DNA of 64,000 nucleotides from Melampsora larici-populina 98AG31 (GCF_000204055.1 NW_006768843.1:1-64000), one strand, 5' to 3'; shown: positions 1 to 12,034, counted from the stretch's first letter. Made by a program: numbers and translations. Notes: generated by a model from the letters alone, not told the origin.

Positions 1-1182
1 AGCACAGCATCCTTTTTGATAAGTTTCAGATTAACGACAATGGCGAACCCGAAATTTCCAAAAAAGGGTGAATTTTGCTGTGGTCAAGAGCCAAGACTGT
101 CACAGATCCTCCCCCAGTGGATAGTAAAACAAAAGCCGAGGATATGGTAGAAGAAAGTCAGGTCATACTTGTACATGAAGACTTGATCAAGGATCAATGG
201 TGGGAGAGTGGGGCAGGGGCTGGTCTCTTGCTATGAGTAGTTATTTCAAAATGTCCCTCATATCAGCAAAAAAAATTGACAAGTCTAGTACATCAATCAC
301 AGTTTTGTTGATTGTGGAGAGGCTTGACTGACTGTGGGACTTGAGTGATGCCTACCCAGTACTTGGACAGTTCTTACCTATGCTCATACTAGATCCTCCA
401 AATACTCTTGTGAGTACAAACTCAGGCATTATACATCCACACTTGAAGTACCTGTGGGCCAAATTGTGGACGTGCCACAGTTTTAGTGCCTCAGTACATG
501 TCAGGTGTGGGTGTGTCAAAGGGGGTGCATACTCCTGAATGGAGGTGAGTGCACCCTTGAAACTTATCCATGCAATGTCCAGGGTTTCCAGCCCTCTCAC
601 ACCTTCAAATTGTCTCAGGTGCACCCATCTGTTTTCTTTGCGCCACCACACACCACCCTCAAGCCAAGCTCTGCACCTGGTGCCTTGTGGGATCAGGAGC
701 CAGGGAAAATTCCAGACCTGTTCTAGACCTGTAAATATCAAGTGTGCCACTATACTATACCTGTACTATAGTACAGCAGTACTACTATAGTACAGCAGTA
801 CTAAGCTATAGGATAGCAGTATCCCTTATAATAACAAAGAAAGTATGTTAGTGTGAAAAATCACCATGCTCATGTTGCTATGATACTTGAATGATTATTA
901 TTTAAGGCCATGCCACTTTCTTCTCCCTTGGCAGACCACATCAATTATGTGTTTGATGCTATGCCACTGCTCATTCTTGTGGTACATTCATAATGCTATT
1001 GCTGGCCTGATATCTCTATCTTCATCTCCACATGCCACTACTCTCTGACACTCCAGTCTTTCCACAAACTGAAGCCAAGGCTACAACCCACGCCTGTAAA
1101 CCATTTTGAAACTTGATGTTGCCTTGGCTAATGTGATCTCCACCAGATTTTGGATCTGGAAATGGTTTGCTTTGAAGAGAGC
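1..1182. other. Leading segment without a convincing gene
   Basis: I see no gene I can defend here. The longest open frame is on the minus strand at 352-750 (about 132 codons, first codon GTG). Its Trp/Gly-rich reading resembles the short recurrent fragments common in rust repeat DNA, but I recognise no domain. Short plus-strand frames overlap it. The stretch ends in a MITE. Confidence 0.4.
735..825. repeat. Degenerate TATAGTA/CAGTA repeat, copy 1
   Basis: Short near-palindromic words (ACTATAGTA, CAGTACTA, TATAGGATAGCAGTA) recur with a spacing of roughly 17-20 bp. The same word set reappears about 49 kb away at 50150-50285, so this is a dispersed simple-repeat family rather than a local microsatellite. 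Confidence 0.5.
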
Positions 1183-1185
1183 TAT

Positions 1186-1967
1186 GGGTCCGTTTGGTTG
1201 CCTCCAACCTTGCAGGCGTGGACTTGCAAGGCGTCTACCTGCGGATCCGCAGGCAGACCATGTCTGCCTCAAGGCGTGTACCCGCGGAGAATGTGTTCGG
1301 TGCAACATCACTCAAAGCTGCAAAAAACCAACTCATCCGTCTTCTCTTGGATTGAAAAAACAATGATCAATCATTCAAACTTTTTTGACAAACTTGTGAT
1401 TATCCTGGCCTTCATCAATGCATCAATGTTATCCTCACTCTCTATCTTTGCTATTGCATTGAGGCTGATTGAGTCCACTGTTGAGCGGGGTGCTTCGATT
1501 GTTGAGTTCAAGCTCGAGACAATTTTATCCCCAAATTCACTCAGTGCATCCACTCCACGCTGTTGTCTTGCTTTGCTTTGCTTTGCAATTGAGGTCAAGG
1601 TGAGAGGATCACAATCCTTGATCTTTCTTTTGTGTTGTTTTAGGAGGCATAGCGAGTTGAACCAAAGGGAACTTATGAATGATTCTTTTCCAAGTTTTTC
1701 AGTGCAATTTTTTTGCCATGTACATACCCAAGCTCGTGGTTTCAGATCTCTGGGACTAGCCAGCTCAACCTGCGAGATTTGACCAAAACGTCCAACCTGG
1801 CTGGTTGAAAAATTTGGCTGGCTGACCTCAAGGTAGACTCCTCAAAGGTTGCCCATGGTCTGTACCAAACAGCAGAACTTCAAGTGTACGCTTCAAACTG
1901 CCTCAAAGCGTACACCTGAGATTTTGGCTGGGTCAACCTGCGAGGTTGGAGGCAACCAAACGGACTC
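1186..1967. mobile_element. Non-autonomous Harbinger-like element (MITE), about 780 bp
   Basis: The left end reads GGGTCCGTTTGGTTGCCTCC and the right end, reverse complemented, reads GAGTCCGTTTGGTTGCCTCC. The inverted repeat continues for about 30 bp with few mismatches. Flanks are TAT on the left and TAA on the right, compatible with a decayed 3-bp TWA duplication of the PIF-Harbinger type. Subterminal sequence carries several CAAGGCGT/GTACACGC-like words. The interior has only shadow ORFs and no transposase, so it would have to be mobilised in trans. Superfamily assignment rests on the ends only. Confidence 0.6.
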
Positions 1968-1970
1968 TAA

Positions 1971-3690
1971 TTTACTCTTCAGCTCCAACAACTCATCATG
2001 ACTATAATCATATCATTCATATCAACTCATCATATCAACTCATAACAACAACAACTCATCATGTTGGCCACATCACCTACCAATCAACTTCCCCTACCTC
2101 ACTTTTTCAATCTACCACTCCCACCAGTTCCAACTAACAATTCTCAATCACCTCAACCTCTTATGTTTAAACTGACTCTTTCTGAAAATCAATTTGCTGA
2201 ACTTTTACAAGCGGATTGTGAAGTCTAGGAAGGCGAAGAGGGTGGATCACAATTAGATTTTGAGTCAAGTGGAAAAGGCATAGGTTTACCTACTTAATCG
2301 TCCTTCATTTGTTCAACTTTTACTCACTCTCTTCACAATCATTGATTACAGAACCTTCATCTTAGTCCTACTAGCGTTTTACCCCTTGCTTCACCTTGAT
2401 CTGACGGATTCTCTCGCCCCCTGAACCCTCGCAAACTCAATCTACAGCCATGGCTCCTCCATTGAGTGATCATCTGCAGAAGGAGAGTCTTGCAGGTCAA
2501 TGTCTAAAGGACAAACAAATGGAGGAAGAGCAAAGAAAAAAGGAGAAGCAGATGGTGGTCCTCACTGATGCGCCTGCCATCCCAGTAGCCAAAAAAGGGA
2601 AAGCCAAGGACAGTTTTTGATGAAAACCAATTTTGAATTGCTGTATCTTTGATTCCACACCATGTCCATTGCAACAATGGAGTTTCCTTGTGTTCCTGCC
2701 TAAGTTTACGTTGGCCAAGTTGCAAGAAAAGTGGCAATAATAGAAGGCAAGTTGTATATAAACGCCACCATTATTTGCTACAACATTCAAATCAAGCTGA
2801 TCAATCTCAACTTCATCAATATTATAACCTTCAAATCACTATCTGAATTAATGAGGTATTTTTGCAGAACACTCATCACTTCTATCAATGTTTTCCATAG
2901 GTTTTCAAAATATGCAATCCAAAATACCAACATCTATGCCCAGAAAAAGACAGAATTCCAGCCAATTATCCTGTCAAATATCTGATCAAATTGATCAAAA
3001 TCAAACTCCTCATCTTCCTGATACCCCTATTTTCATTTTGGGGACCAAGTGTGGAGGCATTTCATCTAATTTGGGAACAATATGATTGTAAGTTTTGAGC
3101 GGGTAAGAGAAAAGAAACTATCAGTCTGTTTCTCATATTTTGACATTTGTTCATGTTGGTCAAATCAAACTGTGGAATGTGTCACCAATTGGCAAATTCC
3201 ATTGACCAATCAAATTGAAGAAAATCTACTGCTACATCATCACAGATCAGGATTCAATATAATGTCATGTTGATCACAGTGACAAGTTTAAGTATCATGA
3301 CAAAAATACTCAAATCTGTACCAAGTGAGGAGAGAAATCAAGGAAAGAATTTAGTGAATACGGTCTTAATCACTCGACTCAAAGTCAATCCTCCTCTACT
3401 TCCCTGACAAGAGAATCACCTGTACATAGCCAGTTGCAGAACATGCATAGTAATACCTTCCTTGAATCCATTCTTGTCTTCTGGCGTGGAGGAAGATAGT
3501 GTGGATAAGCACTGCGCGGGCAGCCTTGTCCGTCTCCTTAGTAGGTTTGTCATGTGTAGCTGGACTTGCTGCTGAAAGGTCAGCAGTGAGGCCAGCTGTT
3601 TTGGGTGGAAACCTAGGACCTCACTTTCAGGGCTTTGTGAACTCGCAACAGAATTCTAGCACACCAAAAGGCATCCTGAAAGTGTAGTCG
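1971..3690. other. Degenerate AT-rich segment, no supported gene
   Basis: Short plus-strand frames begin with ATG at about 2060 (56 codons) and 2450 (57 codons, charged, EEEQRKKEK-like). They end in stops, and I cannot join them into a convincing spliced gene. They could be remnants of a transposon accessory gene. The sequence is otherwise AT-rich without recognised repeats. Confidence 0.3.
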
Positions 3691-3957
3691 CACAAAGAGA
3701 CTGGGAGAAAGAGCCCCTTCAAACCCATCTGCAGGGAGGGAAGGCTCAAATGAGCCAAGACCCTGCAAAGGGGCTCGAAGCCCAATCTCATTGAGGCAAG
3801 CTCACTGCCACCCAAAACACGCACCATCTGGCACAAAGATAATTACTGGCATAGGAAAACCTCCTCATTACAATGACAAGTTTAAGCATTGGCACAAAGC
3901 AGCAGCACGTATTCAATACTACGACAAATGGTTCAGGGAACAAGCTAGCAAGGAGGT

Positions 3958-4934
3958 CTCAGTACGTATACGATAACTATACTTTCTAACATACAATTTG
4001 TAAGTTGAAGAACGCAAGCGGCCTGCCTGCTTGAGTGATTTTATTGAACAACCCTGGCTCACTCTTAATGAAGCACCTCCAATCCTCAAGCTGTGTCCGG
4101 ACCAGTATTCATTGCCGGATGGTTGATATCAGCGCCAAAAAGACGTGACAGTAGTCCGTCTCATGGGCTGATTGTGGAAGACCCCACAAAACAAAGGATT
4201 GTTTGGGCTCCCGCTAGTAAGTGTCACTATGTCCCTTACTGCTTTGACGGGGTCGAGGTAGTTCGGCTGTTATTCAAGTCGAAGGAACTGAAGCTCATTA
4301 TGTGCTGCTGTGTTTGCTAATCGTAGACATATTGTTGCTCGCTTGAAGTCGGAAGAGAATTTTGCGTCTTTCCGCCTGATGAAGACGTCTGGATGGTCAT
4401 TGTGGAGCGTCAACTCTCCCAGCCAGGCTAGTCCCCAGAATCCGACCAGCAGGACTGCTTGGAGCGTTAGTTGTGGTAGTGCATTTCCAGGAAGATTTGA
4501 GACAAGAAGGTTAATGTCCATGAGGGTGAGACCAGCTCCCGTACTCCTAATTGTTGGGATTTTGCATTTCTTCACTGCTTTGAGAGCAAATCTTAATTGG
4601 TCAAGGTCCAGTGACGGGAAGGGTACCGCGTGTAGCGTGTGCCACATACACAGACCCGTCAGGTATTGTTTCATAGTGTTGCTGAGAACTGAGTGTCCAT
4701 GTTCCGTGTTGCTGCCCCAAATAACAAAGTGATAGATGATCGACGCTGTCATTGGAAAGGGAAATAAATGTCAACCCATGAAGGGAATTTTTTTTGTACA
4801 GCCGCTGCGTATTGTCGTGTGGTGGATGCCGCCCATCTGTGTTCTAGGATCGTTTCACTCACAGCGTCAAGAGGGTGAGGTACACCAGGACTGATTTGTT
4901 GTAATGTTAATTTAGCTGTAGTCATGTTGGACAT
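3958..4934 (-). pseudogene. Tyrosine recombinase of DIRS element (broken)
   Basis: Fragments at 4934-4749 and 4752-4270 read as the N-terminal and central recombinase. The second contains a GLAWLGELT stretch, matching the family box around the first catalytic Arg. After a TAA at 4270-4272 the same frame continues into the catalytic C-terminus: GHSLRIGGAS at about 4101-4075 gives the His-x-x-Arg box. An STYKLYVRKYS stretch at about 4010-3975 supplies the nucleophilic Tyr. One TGA lies near 4130 (FWR-stop). This enzyme would integrate circular cDNA without duplicating the target. Family identity is strong, function is lost. Confidence 0.7.
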
Positions 4935-6666
4935 GGTGGGGAAGGGAACACTTGGACAAGCAAACCAGAGAGATCTGACGGGATCTCTATCTCCATTGGA
5001 TTATTGACCCCTTTTGAGGGGTGGAGACCTCTTGATAGCTTATCTGCTTCATTGTCTGCCGACGTCACCCTAAGTAAATTGATGACACAGTCTAGCTGGA
5101 CTAGTAAGTCTTGCACGGCTTGCCATTCCCTGTTTACCCAAAAATCACGAGACTTCCTGTTTTGGGCAGCACCTTCTGTTGTGGTGTTGTCTTTCAAGCA
5201 GGAAAATTTGAATCCTGCCACGTTCCCGTTGGTCAGGTCCATCTTCTTTGCTAGCATCAAATGGCCTAGCCGCACGGCCACTGTTTTGGCCCAGGCAATG
5301 CTTTGCTTTGGCCGTCTTTCTGGTTCACTCCAACCTGGCAGCCATTGAAATTGAGCCCAGGTACAATCCATAATAATACCAATCCCATATTCAGTTGACA
5401 CGTCCCCAACCCAACCAACATTCTTGATGATGTGTTCAGGAATGATTTGGGTTGGGCGCAAGTTCGCTAAGTAACTTTTCCAGTAGTACAAATCTTTTTT
5501 TATGTTCTCTGGAATAGTCCTCTTTCCTGGTGTCTTCCATTTAACCTCCCAAGCAAAACTTTCAACCAAATAGCATTTTACTTGTGGCAGTATCAAAGTC
5601 AGATGACTCAACTTCCCATTGAATTTCTGCATTTCCTTTTTCGAGCAATTTGTCTTTAACAAAAGTTCATATATTTCTCTTTTGCTCTTTTGCAATTTCT
5701 TGTCTGGTAGTGTCACTGTCTTATTGACACAATTCCATATAAATCCTATAAATTTTTGCTCATCAGCAAATTCAGTGTATTTCGTTTTGTTTGTCTTGAC
5801 ACCTAAGATTTCACTAGCTACTACTATTTCTTGCATCATGGTTTTGTAAATTCTGAGTTTGATCATTAATTTATCATCAACCCATCTACAGACTGCCAAT
5901 AATTTGAATATAGCTTTCATAAGCTCCTTCCATCTGTTGGCGGGACCACCAAACAAACCACAGCCAGCAACTCCTCCAAAGTTAATCATCACATCTATTT
6001 ATATCATTTCTTCAAAGTCTTTCATTGCCAGGTAAGGCCATTGTGAAGGGGGTGTTGGGATCTGACAATATGCTCCTTCCGAATCAAAAATCCCCAATTG
6101 AACATCTTCCTTTGATCTTTTGAAGAACAACACTACTATCTTAGAATTGTCCCATGTTGTCTCAAACTCTTCTTTATTCACAAATGAGCTTACAGACGCA
6201 ATTTCACTATCAAACCGGGGAAACAACATATTGTTTATTGGTCTAAAGGACCCATCTCCATTTTCAACTGCTCCTAAAGGACTTGTTCAAAAGAATCCTA
6301 ATCTTTGATAAACCTCCTCTTTTGTAAATGGACCAAACATCTTTCCAGCATCCACTTCCTTCTTGATGTTTTGTTGGATTTTATTTCTTGCATTTTTGCT
6401 GGTGTATGATTTGGTGGACAATGGTACCTCATATCTTTTATCGTGTGATATGGTACCCCCTGGTGAAAACCATTTCTAGATCCATCCAGAAGATACTCGT
6501 ATTTTTCGAATAAATTATATAATTTTAATTGACTCTCCCATTTGTTAATGTTCATCACACTTTTAACCTCTGTTGGCCACAGCAGTTTTGGAGATCTTTC
6601 CGTTGTTGGCACCGTTTGTCTCTCTGTTAATCTTTTAGCTCTTGGAATGTCACTGTTTTCAAACAA
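4922..6666 (-). pseudogene. Reverse transcriptase / RNase H of DIRS element (broken)
   Basis: Three open segments (6666-6298, 6229-5999, 5992-4922) carry RT blocks in order. These are YEYLLDGSRNGFHQG, a typical DIRS RT N-terminus; SPLGAVENGDGSFRPIN; and GIFDSEGAYCQIP with the motif A Asp. The VDD catalytic box is in CRWVDDKLMIK, followed by the thumb motif KFIGFIWN. RNase H follows, with GIGIIMDCTWAQFQW and the C-terminal TSADNEADKLSRG. The first two segments are joined by a frameshift near 6290. The last two are in frame but separated by a TAA (5999-6001). The recombinase lies immediately downstream. Confidence 0.75.
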
Positions 6667-6791
6667 TACAAATTAGGATTTCATTTCATCACATCATAGA
6701 ACACTATTCCAATTACAAATTACAAAAGCTTTAAAAGGAGAAAAACAATCTATAGATTTCACAGTTCTGGAGGCTCACATTGGCTGATCTT

Positions 6792-7695
6792 TCAAAGTTG
6801 ATTGTCTAGGTTCACGGTCAACTTTGTCTGAGTGGATCTATCAACTTGCTTTCCTTTATCAAATCTACCACCACCACTTCCACAAGCGTAATCCTTCTTT
6901 TGATAAGTCTCAGTGTAATCTTTCTTTTGATAAGGTTCTTTCTTATGATATGGGGACGTAGATCTATTTCTTAAACCTCTACCTCTCTCATTTCTTCCAC
7001 TGTTCTCTCGGTAACCTCCGTTATTTGCACTATGACTTGTATTGAAAGGAGGGGGTTTTAGGAAATAGCTGTCTTCTTCTTCTTCTTGTTCATCAATTAT
7101 CAGGGCATCTATTGTATTGTGTGTTTTCCCTTCAGGGTATTTACCTCCTGTGATTGGGCTGAAAGGTTCTTTTACATTTCCTTTTGCATAGGCTAAATTT
7201 TCCAATCAGAAAAATTATTTCCTGTCTAAGAATTCTTATTGACAATAGAAAAAGCTTACAATTGTCTAGTAATAAGTGTCTACCATCTCTCAACAGCAAT
7301 GTCCTTGCTAAAGCTTATTCTAGGAAGATTGGTCTCAGAACACCGGCATCTCCAGGAGCTCCATTGATGTGATTACACATAACATCTGTCTGGACCATTA
7401 TGTTGTACCGGAACGCTGTAATCCATCCATGTCTCAAGCTTAAACTTTCTATGTATTCAAAGTGTTTCTACAACCTGAATTTTGTAATACAAAGTTTCAA
7501 CCTCAATTCGATACACTGAATTAAGCAGAAGTTTAGACATCACCCTTTTGCTATATCTACATGCCAATATTTTTCTCTCAAATATTTTAACATGAGTTGT
7601 TTTGCCCTCGTCCATTCTGCAAACATCATGTACCATTCATTCTTTGGTATTTGTCCAGTTGGCTTATCTTCCTTCTTTGACATACTACTTGCCGC
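6792..7695 (-). pseudogene. 3' half of DIRS gag (broken)
   Basis: From 7695 the minus strand reads into MSKKEDKP and PKNEWYMMFAEWTRA, a helical segment typical of DIRS gag. Shifted frames through 7560-7205 follow (GWITAFRYNIMVQTDV-like). A 137-codon frame at 7205-6792 is rich in Arg, Gly, Tyr and Lys (RENSGRNERGRG and two QKKDY repeats) and resembles a nucleic-acid-binding gag tail. The 5' half continues at 9368 beyond the inserted element. Frame is lost at least twice. Confidence 0.6.
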
Positions 7696-9367
7696 TGTGG
7701 AAAGCAGTTTTCTGAAAGACTATCTGAAGGCCTCCTTTTATAGCTTATTTTTAGTTTTAGTTTTATTTTTTTATCTGGGGCACTCTCAGCTCAGCATATC
7801 TTTTTCCAAAAGTCGCATTTTTGGTTTTTTTTTTCATTACATCATCCTCAGCCAAACTAATCCCTGACAACATCTAGACTAAACTAAACAGGAACATAGC
7901 AAGAAAGAAAAAAAAATGGCTGGCTGAGCCTTAAACACAAACACTAGAAATCAATCAATCGGGATGGTTTAAACTAAACAAAGAGTACATGAAAACAAAA
8001 AGAGAAAGGGGTAGTCAGAAGGGGCAGAAGCTACAGAAGAGAAAAAAAGGAAAGACTTACCTAATTTGGTCAGAATCGAGATTCAATTTCGATTTTGAGC
8101 TAAAGGGATGGAGAGGGTTGTGAAGGCTGAGGAGGTAGAACAGGTTAGAACGAGTTAGAAGCTAAAGAAGATAAAAGGGAAGAGGGACTTACCTGAATTG
8201 GTCCAAATCGAAAAATCAATTTCAATTTTGAAGTCAGGGTGATGAAGAAGGTAGTAAGGTGATGGGTGGTAACAAGTGAACAGGGCAGGGCATGATGAAG
8301 CCACATTTGGAAATGGCCGTTTCCAATCAAAATCGGCAAAACGAAACAAGGAGATAGCCTAGAACCAAACAGGGAAGAAAAATAAGAGCATATCTATTAA
8401 ACAAAAGCGATTCAACTAGAGTCAGAAGTGGTTAGAAGAATGGAATGATAGAAACAAAAGATGGAACTTACATTAGGTTTAGATAGGTTGTAGGAGGATC
8501 GAGTGCTGGGTATAAAGGTTGTTTCTCTTGGTTTTGTGTGTGGGGATCTTGTCTTATTGTAGGAAGAGGTTTTTGAAAGTTTCCTTTTTTCTTTTTGATC
8601 CTTATCAAGTCCTATTGATTCAGAAGGAATCAAAGCTTTGAGCTTTTGTTAGGGTTTCTTTTTTAATCGATCGGAGTCTGAGATGGAAGAAGTAATAATA
8701 AAGAAAACAGCATACTCAAGTGTTGGTTTTTATTTTATCGCATTGGTAGAGAGAACAAGAAAAGAAAATAAAGGTCTTACCTTTATTTTGAATATAAGGG
8801 TTGAAGAAGAGCGTTATCAAAGATTTTTTTTGAAACCCATATACTGGGGATTTTGAAATTTGGATTATTATTTTTATTTTTTTACTTATCTCACTTAGCC
8901 ACCTAGGGGTTTTGTCCTAGGGTATTAGGGTACCTTTTGCACTGCTACAGGTGCAAATTGCTGGGTTTAAAGTTGGATAGGGTGTGTAGGGTAGTTTTGG
9001 GATTAGTAGAAGTTGAAGAACAAGGTTTTGGAGGATTTTCAAAGTATTATTATTATTATTTTTACTTGCTGCGGGAAGCTTTTTGGAGACCTGCATTGGG
9101 GAACATAGTAAAAAACAGCTTGTTTACATCTGTTTTTGAACTGTAGGACCTTTACGGGAATTCTTAAAGCGGAACAAAAGCTTGTAGATTGGATATTCAA
9201 GGTTGGAAAGCTTATTTGGGTGGTAGTAGGGTTTGCAGAAGTGTCTCATTGTAAAATTTGAGGGCAGCTTAACGGCGCTTTGGTTACGGCTCTTGGCGGT
9301 TTATTCCCCTTGGGTTGTTTCTTCCCCTCGAGGCTCTGCCTACGCTCCACAGCGTAGGAGTTCTACA
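7696..9367. mobile_element. 1672-bp TG...CA insertion with 4-bp duplication (solo-LTR-like)
   Basis: The insert begins TGTGGAAAGC and ends GTTCTACA, with CCGC on both sides (7692-7695 and 9368-9371). Removing it plus one CCGC rejoins the gag frame across the site (minus strand GTG GCG GCA AGT). TG...CA ends and a 4-bp duplication are the signature of LTR retroelement integration. No second copy of the start is seen inside, so a solo LTR is the simplest reading. It would be a long one, so a short non-autonomous element cannot be excluded. It contains T-rich tracts and four GTAAG donor-like sites on the minus strand. Confidence 0.6.
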
Positions 9368-10275
9368 CCGCCACATTCTGATCCATTTCAATCCACCAAT
9401 CATTAAAGATTGTAAGTGGAAAATTTATGTCCATCTTTTTGAGGTGTTTGTGCCAATAAATGGTAAAAGATCTTAAACTGGAATCTGATACTTGTCCTTC
9501 TTTATAACCTTTTAGAGGGTTCACATTGAGTTTTGATCCTACTTCAATCGGAGATTCTATAGGTTTCAAAAACCTTTCAACTATATTTGTATTTCCCATA
9601 GCAAGTGCCAATTTTGCAACTTCTACAGAAATTTCTATTATAACATTTTTTTTAGATCAGATTCAGCTTCACATCTTCCAGAAGACTGAGGCATAACTCG
9701 GATAGATTCAAATTTTTGGAGGATACAATAACTTGAATGAAGTTTCAAACATCTTCTATGTGAATTCTAACAACGGATTATATCACATTTATAAACAACT
9801 TGATCAAACGGAATAGATCACGTTTATAAGAATGGAATATATCACATTTCCGACGGATTATATCACGTCCTATCAACATAGTTGAACTCTTTGCTTGCAT
9901 GGCTTGGATTATGTCACAAGTTTCAAAGGGTCGTATGATAATGATAACAAAGATGAATCTTGAATGCTTACTTTGTTCTTGTCTAGGTACTTCTTCTATT
10001 GATGACAATGATTTATCAGAATGACTCATTTCTTTGAAGTCATTCAAGATGATGTTGCTCATGTCATTCTCTTGATTAATTTATTGATTTTCTTGCATGA
10101 ATTCTGTATGTTTCTTTCTTTGTTGTTTCTTCAATCTGATCTCTTCTAATGCCTGTTCCCTATCTTCTCTATCTCTTCTTGCTTGTTCCTCTTCTTTGGT
10201 CTCAATTTCAAATTGTTGTTGTTCTTCTTCATCCAAACTTGGCGGTGTCGGTTCAGGAGTGATCTCAGCTTGCAA
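9368..10275 (-). pseudogene. 5' half of DIRS gag (broken)
   Basis: Minus-strand frames at 10275-10081, 10062-9778 and 9611-9368 read as one decayed protein. It starts with an acidic Glu/Gln/Arg-rich coiled segment (DEEEQQQFEIETKEEE), then a variable middle. A gag core follows with SLRSFTIYWHKHLKKMD and FNDWWIEMDQNVA, a pattern seen in DIRS gag before the helical segment that continues at 7695. The last coding triplets abut the insertion point. No ATG context is convincing, so the true start may lie upstream of 10275. Confidence 0.5.
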
Positions 10276-12034
10276 GCCTTGGTTCCTACGGCTAGATCAC
10301 AAGATTTATTAAGAGTTTGAAAAAGGGGCTACCTTCTCACACATCAAGGGAAAAAGATCCTAGAGGTATGACTAGGAGCGTGAGGATGAGAGTAGCGGAA
10401 GTAGTCAAGGTGATTCAGAGTTTGATGAACTTTGCAATAGAGCAAGACTCTTCTCTGGGAGATACTTCTGCGGCCTGGATTATGTTATAATCCAGAGCAG
10501 GTCTGCTGGGGACCTGGTATGGTTTTGTACTCACTCTAGGGCCGAATCTGTCTTTCGTAAGACTAGCTGAGCCCATACCTTAGGAGCTTTCACAACTCGG
10601 AATGGATGGGATCAATGCCTCGTGCCTTGTCACTCATCTGCAATCAATGTTGCAGTATGAGGGCTGGAAATGAGAGAAATGAAGGAACTCGACACCTTGG
10701 TAGAAGCCAGTAATCAGGCTATGATACGTCTAACAGTTCTGAACACTGTGACAAAATGTAACACACCTTGGTAGAAGCCAGTAATCAGGCTATGATACGT
10801 CTAACAGTTCTGAACACTGTGACAAAATGTAACACACCTATAAAGGTGATAACAACATATGATAATACACCAATCTTCCTCAGTGAACTGGTGAGTTTAT
10901 TACATCAATGACAACAACAACTAACCTTGGTAGAATCCAGTAATCAGGCTATGATACGTCTAACAGTTCTGAACACTGTGACAAAATGTAACACACCTAT
11001 AAAGGTGATAACAACATATGATAATCTAAACAACATGATAGAGTGAGCTGTATTCAATGAAGATGTGATAAAAGATAAGAAAGAGCTTACACGCCAATCT
11101 TCCTCAGTGAACTGGTGAGGAAGAGAGGCGTGTGTAGTGTCTGTGATCTAATTTATATGTGATACAATGAGATTCAGTTAGGTTAGATATCTTGATGAAT
11201 TAGGTCTGAGTTTGAATAATTAAGTTTTGAATTTGTTTGTAATTGAATTTGACTTAATGTAGTTTGATTTTGATATAATATAGTTTGATGTGTTTGAAAC
11301 TGGAGTTTGTATTCTAACAGGAAATTGGTTCAGAATTATAGTAGTTTGAAGCTAGACTAGATCATTTTTACATTTTTAAGTTGATTGTCAATTGATCAAA
11401 AAAAACTACAATGGGACAAACTCAATCTACCTATGCACATCATCACTAAAAATTCACAACAACAACCATTTTAAAGAAAAGTGGACCAAGGCTCATCCAC
11501 ATTGATTTTGATTCCATTATTTAGTTGGAACCTTTCCTATTTTTGAAATCAGAGTTCAACTTGATATATGAATCAAGTTGACCTCTTTGGTTATCTTAAA
11601 GTTTAGTGCAGTGGTCTCGGGCACAGAAAGTTTCAAATAATCAAATTAAAAAATTATGTGTGTCTCAAGAACAACAATAAACAAAGAGGATTCAAGCAAA
11701 TGCTGATGAAACTCAAACACAAATCCATCAGATGTTCTTTATAATGTGTCAGATCAACCACATTTTGATTTGGAAAACCCAGTCCCTATCTAATAATTGT
11801 CTTCATCTATGATATGATCTTACACCTTCAAAGAGTCAAATTATTTGTTTAGTTCAATTGAATAATTGAGTAGCAGAGCTCCCAGAACTCATCACTTCAA
11901 AAAGAAGTTAGCTCCAACCTATCTTCAAAACTCTTAGCATATATTGATCCTGACTAGACATGCCAGTTTGTTTTATATGGTGCAGTTGTATTTTGTTTCT
12001 CTCTTTTGGTTCTGAATCTTCAAGCCCAAACACA
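10276..12034. other. Non-coding repeat-bearing spacer
   Basis: No gene is seen. The left third (10.38-10.68 kb) looks like retroelement leader sequence but lacks a recognisable primer-binding site. The middle holds direct repeats (separate entry). The right 0.8 kb is AT-rich and featureless up to the CMC transposon. Confidence 0.4.
10692..11118. repeat. Compound direct repeats (71-bp and about 100-bp units)
   Basis: A 71-bp unit starting ACACCTTGGTAGAAGCCAGT occurs in tandem at 10692 and 10763 and again at about 10924. The latter two copies are each followed by the same ACCTATAAAGGTGATAACAA tail, giving a block of about 100 bp repeated 159 bp apart. A separate 29-bp word (CAATCTTCCTCAGTGAACTG) occurs at about 10870 and 11093. 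Several rounds of slippage or template switching in a retroelement leader or LTR would explain it. Confidence 0.7.

Larger units (their letters stand above)
3958..10275 (-). mobile_element. Decayed DIRS-type retrotransposon, interrupted by an LTR-like insertion
   Basis: Reading the minus strand from 10275 down, the parts come in order: an acidic/coiled gag start, the gag core, a basic gag tail, reverse transcriptase, RNase H and a tyrosine recombinase. This order, with a recombinase in place of a DDE integrase, defines DIRS-like elements. Frameshifts and stops (TAA at 4270-4272 and 5999-6001, a TGA near 4130) show it is inactive. I could not identify the inverted or split direct terminal repeats, so the outer limits are those of recognisable coding sequence. 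The insertion at 7696-9367 is younger. Confidence 0.75.

Noticed and set aside
3791..4320. Plus-strand open frames of 61 and 75 codons
   Set aside because: They overlie the recombinase C-terminus on the minus strand, which carries recognisable catalytic motifs; the plus-strand readings are shadows.
10440..10640. Possible tRNA-like or other structured RNA
   Set aside because: No cloverleaf pairing or conserved A/B box arrangement could be found by eye.
10692..11118. CRISPR-like array
   Set aside because: Units are unequal, overlapping and without unique spacers; the genome is eukaryotic.
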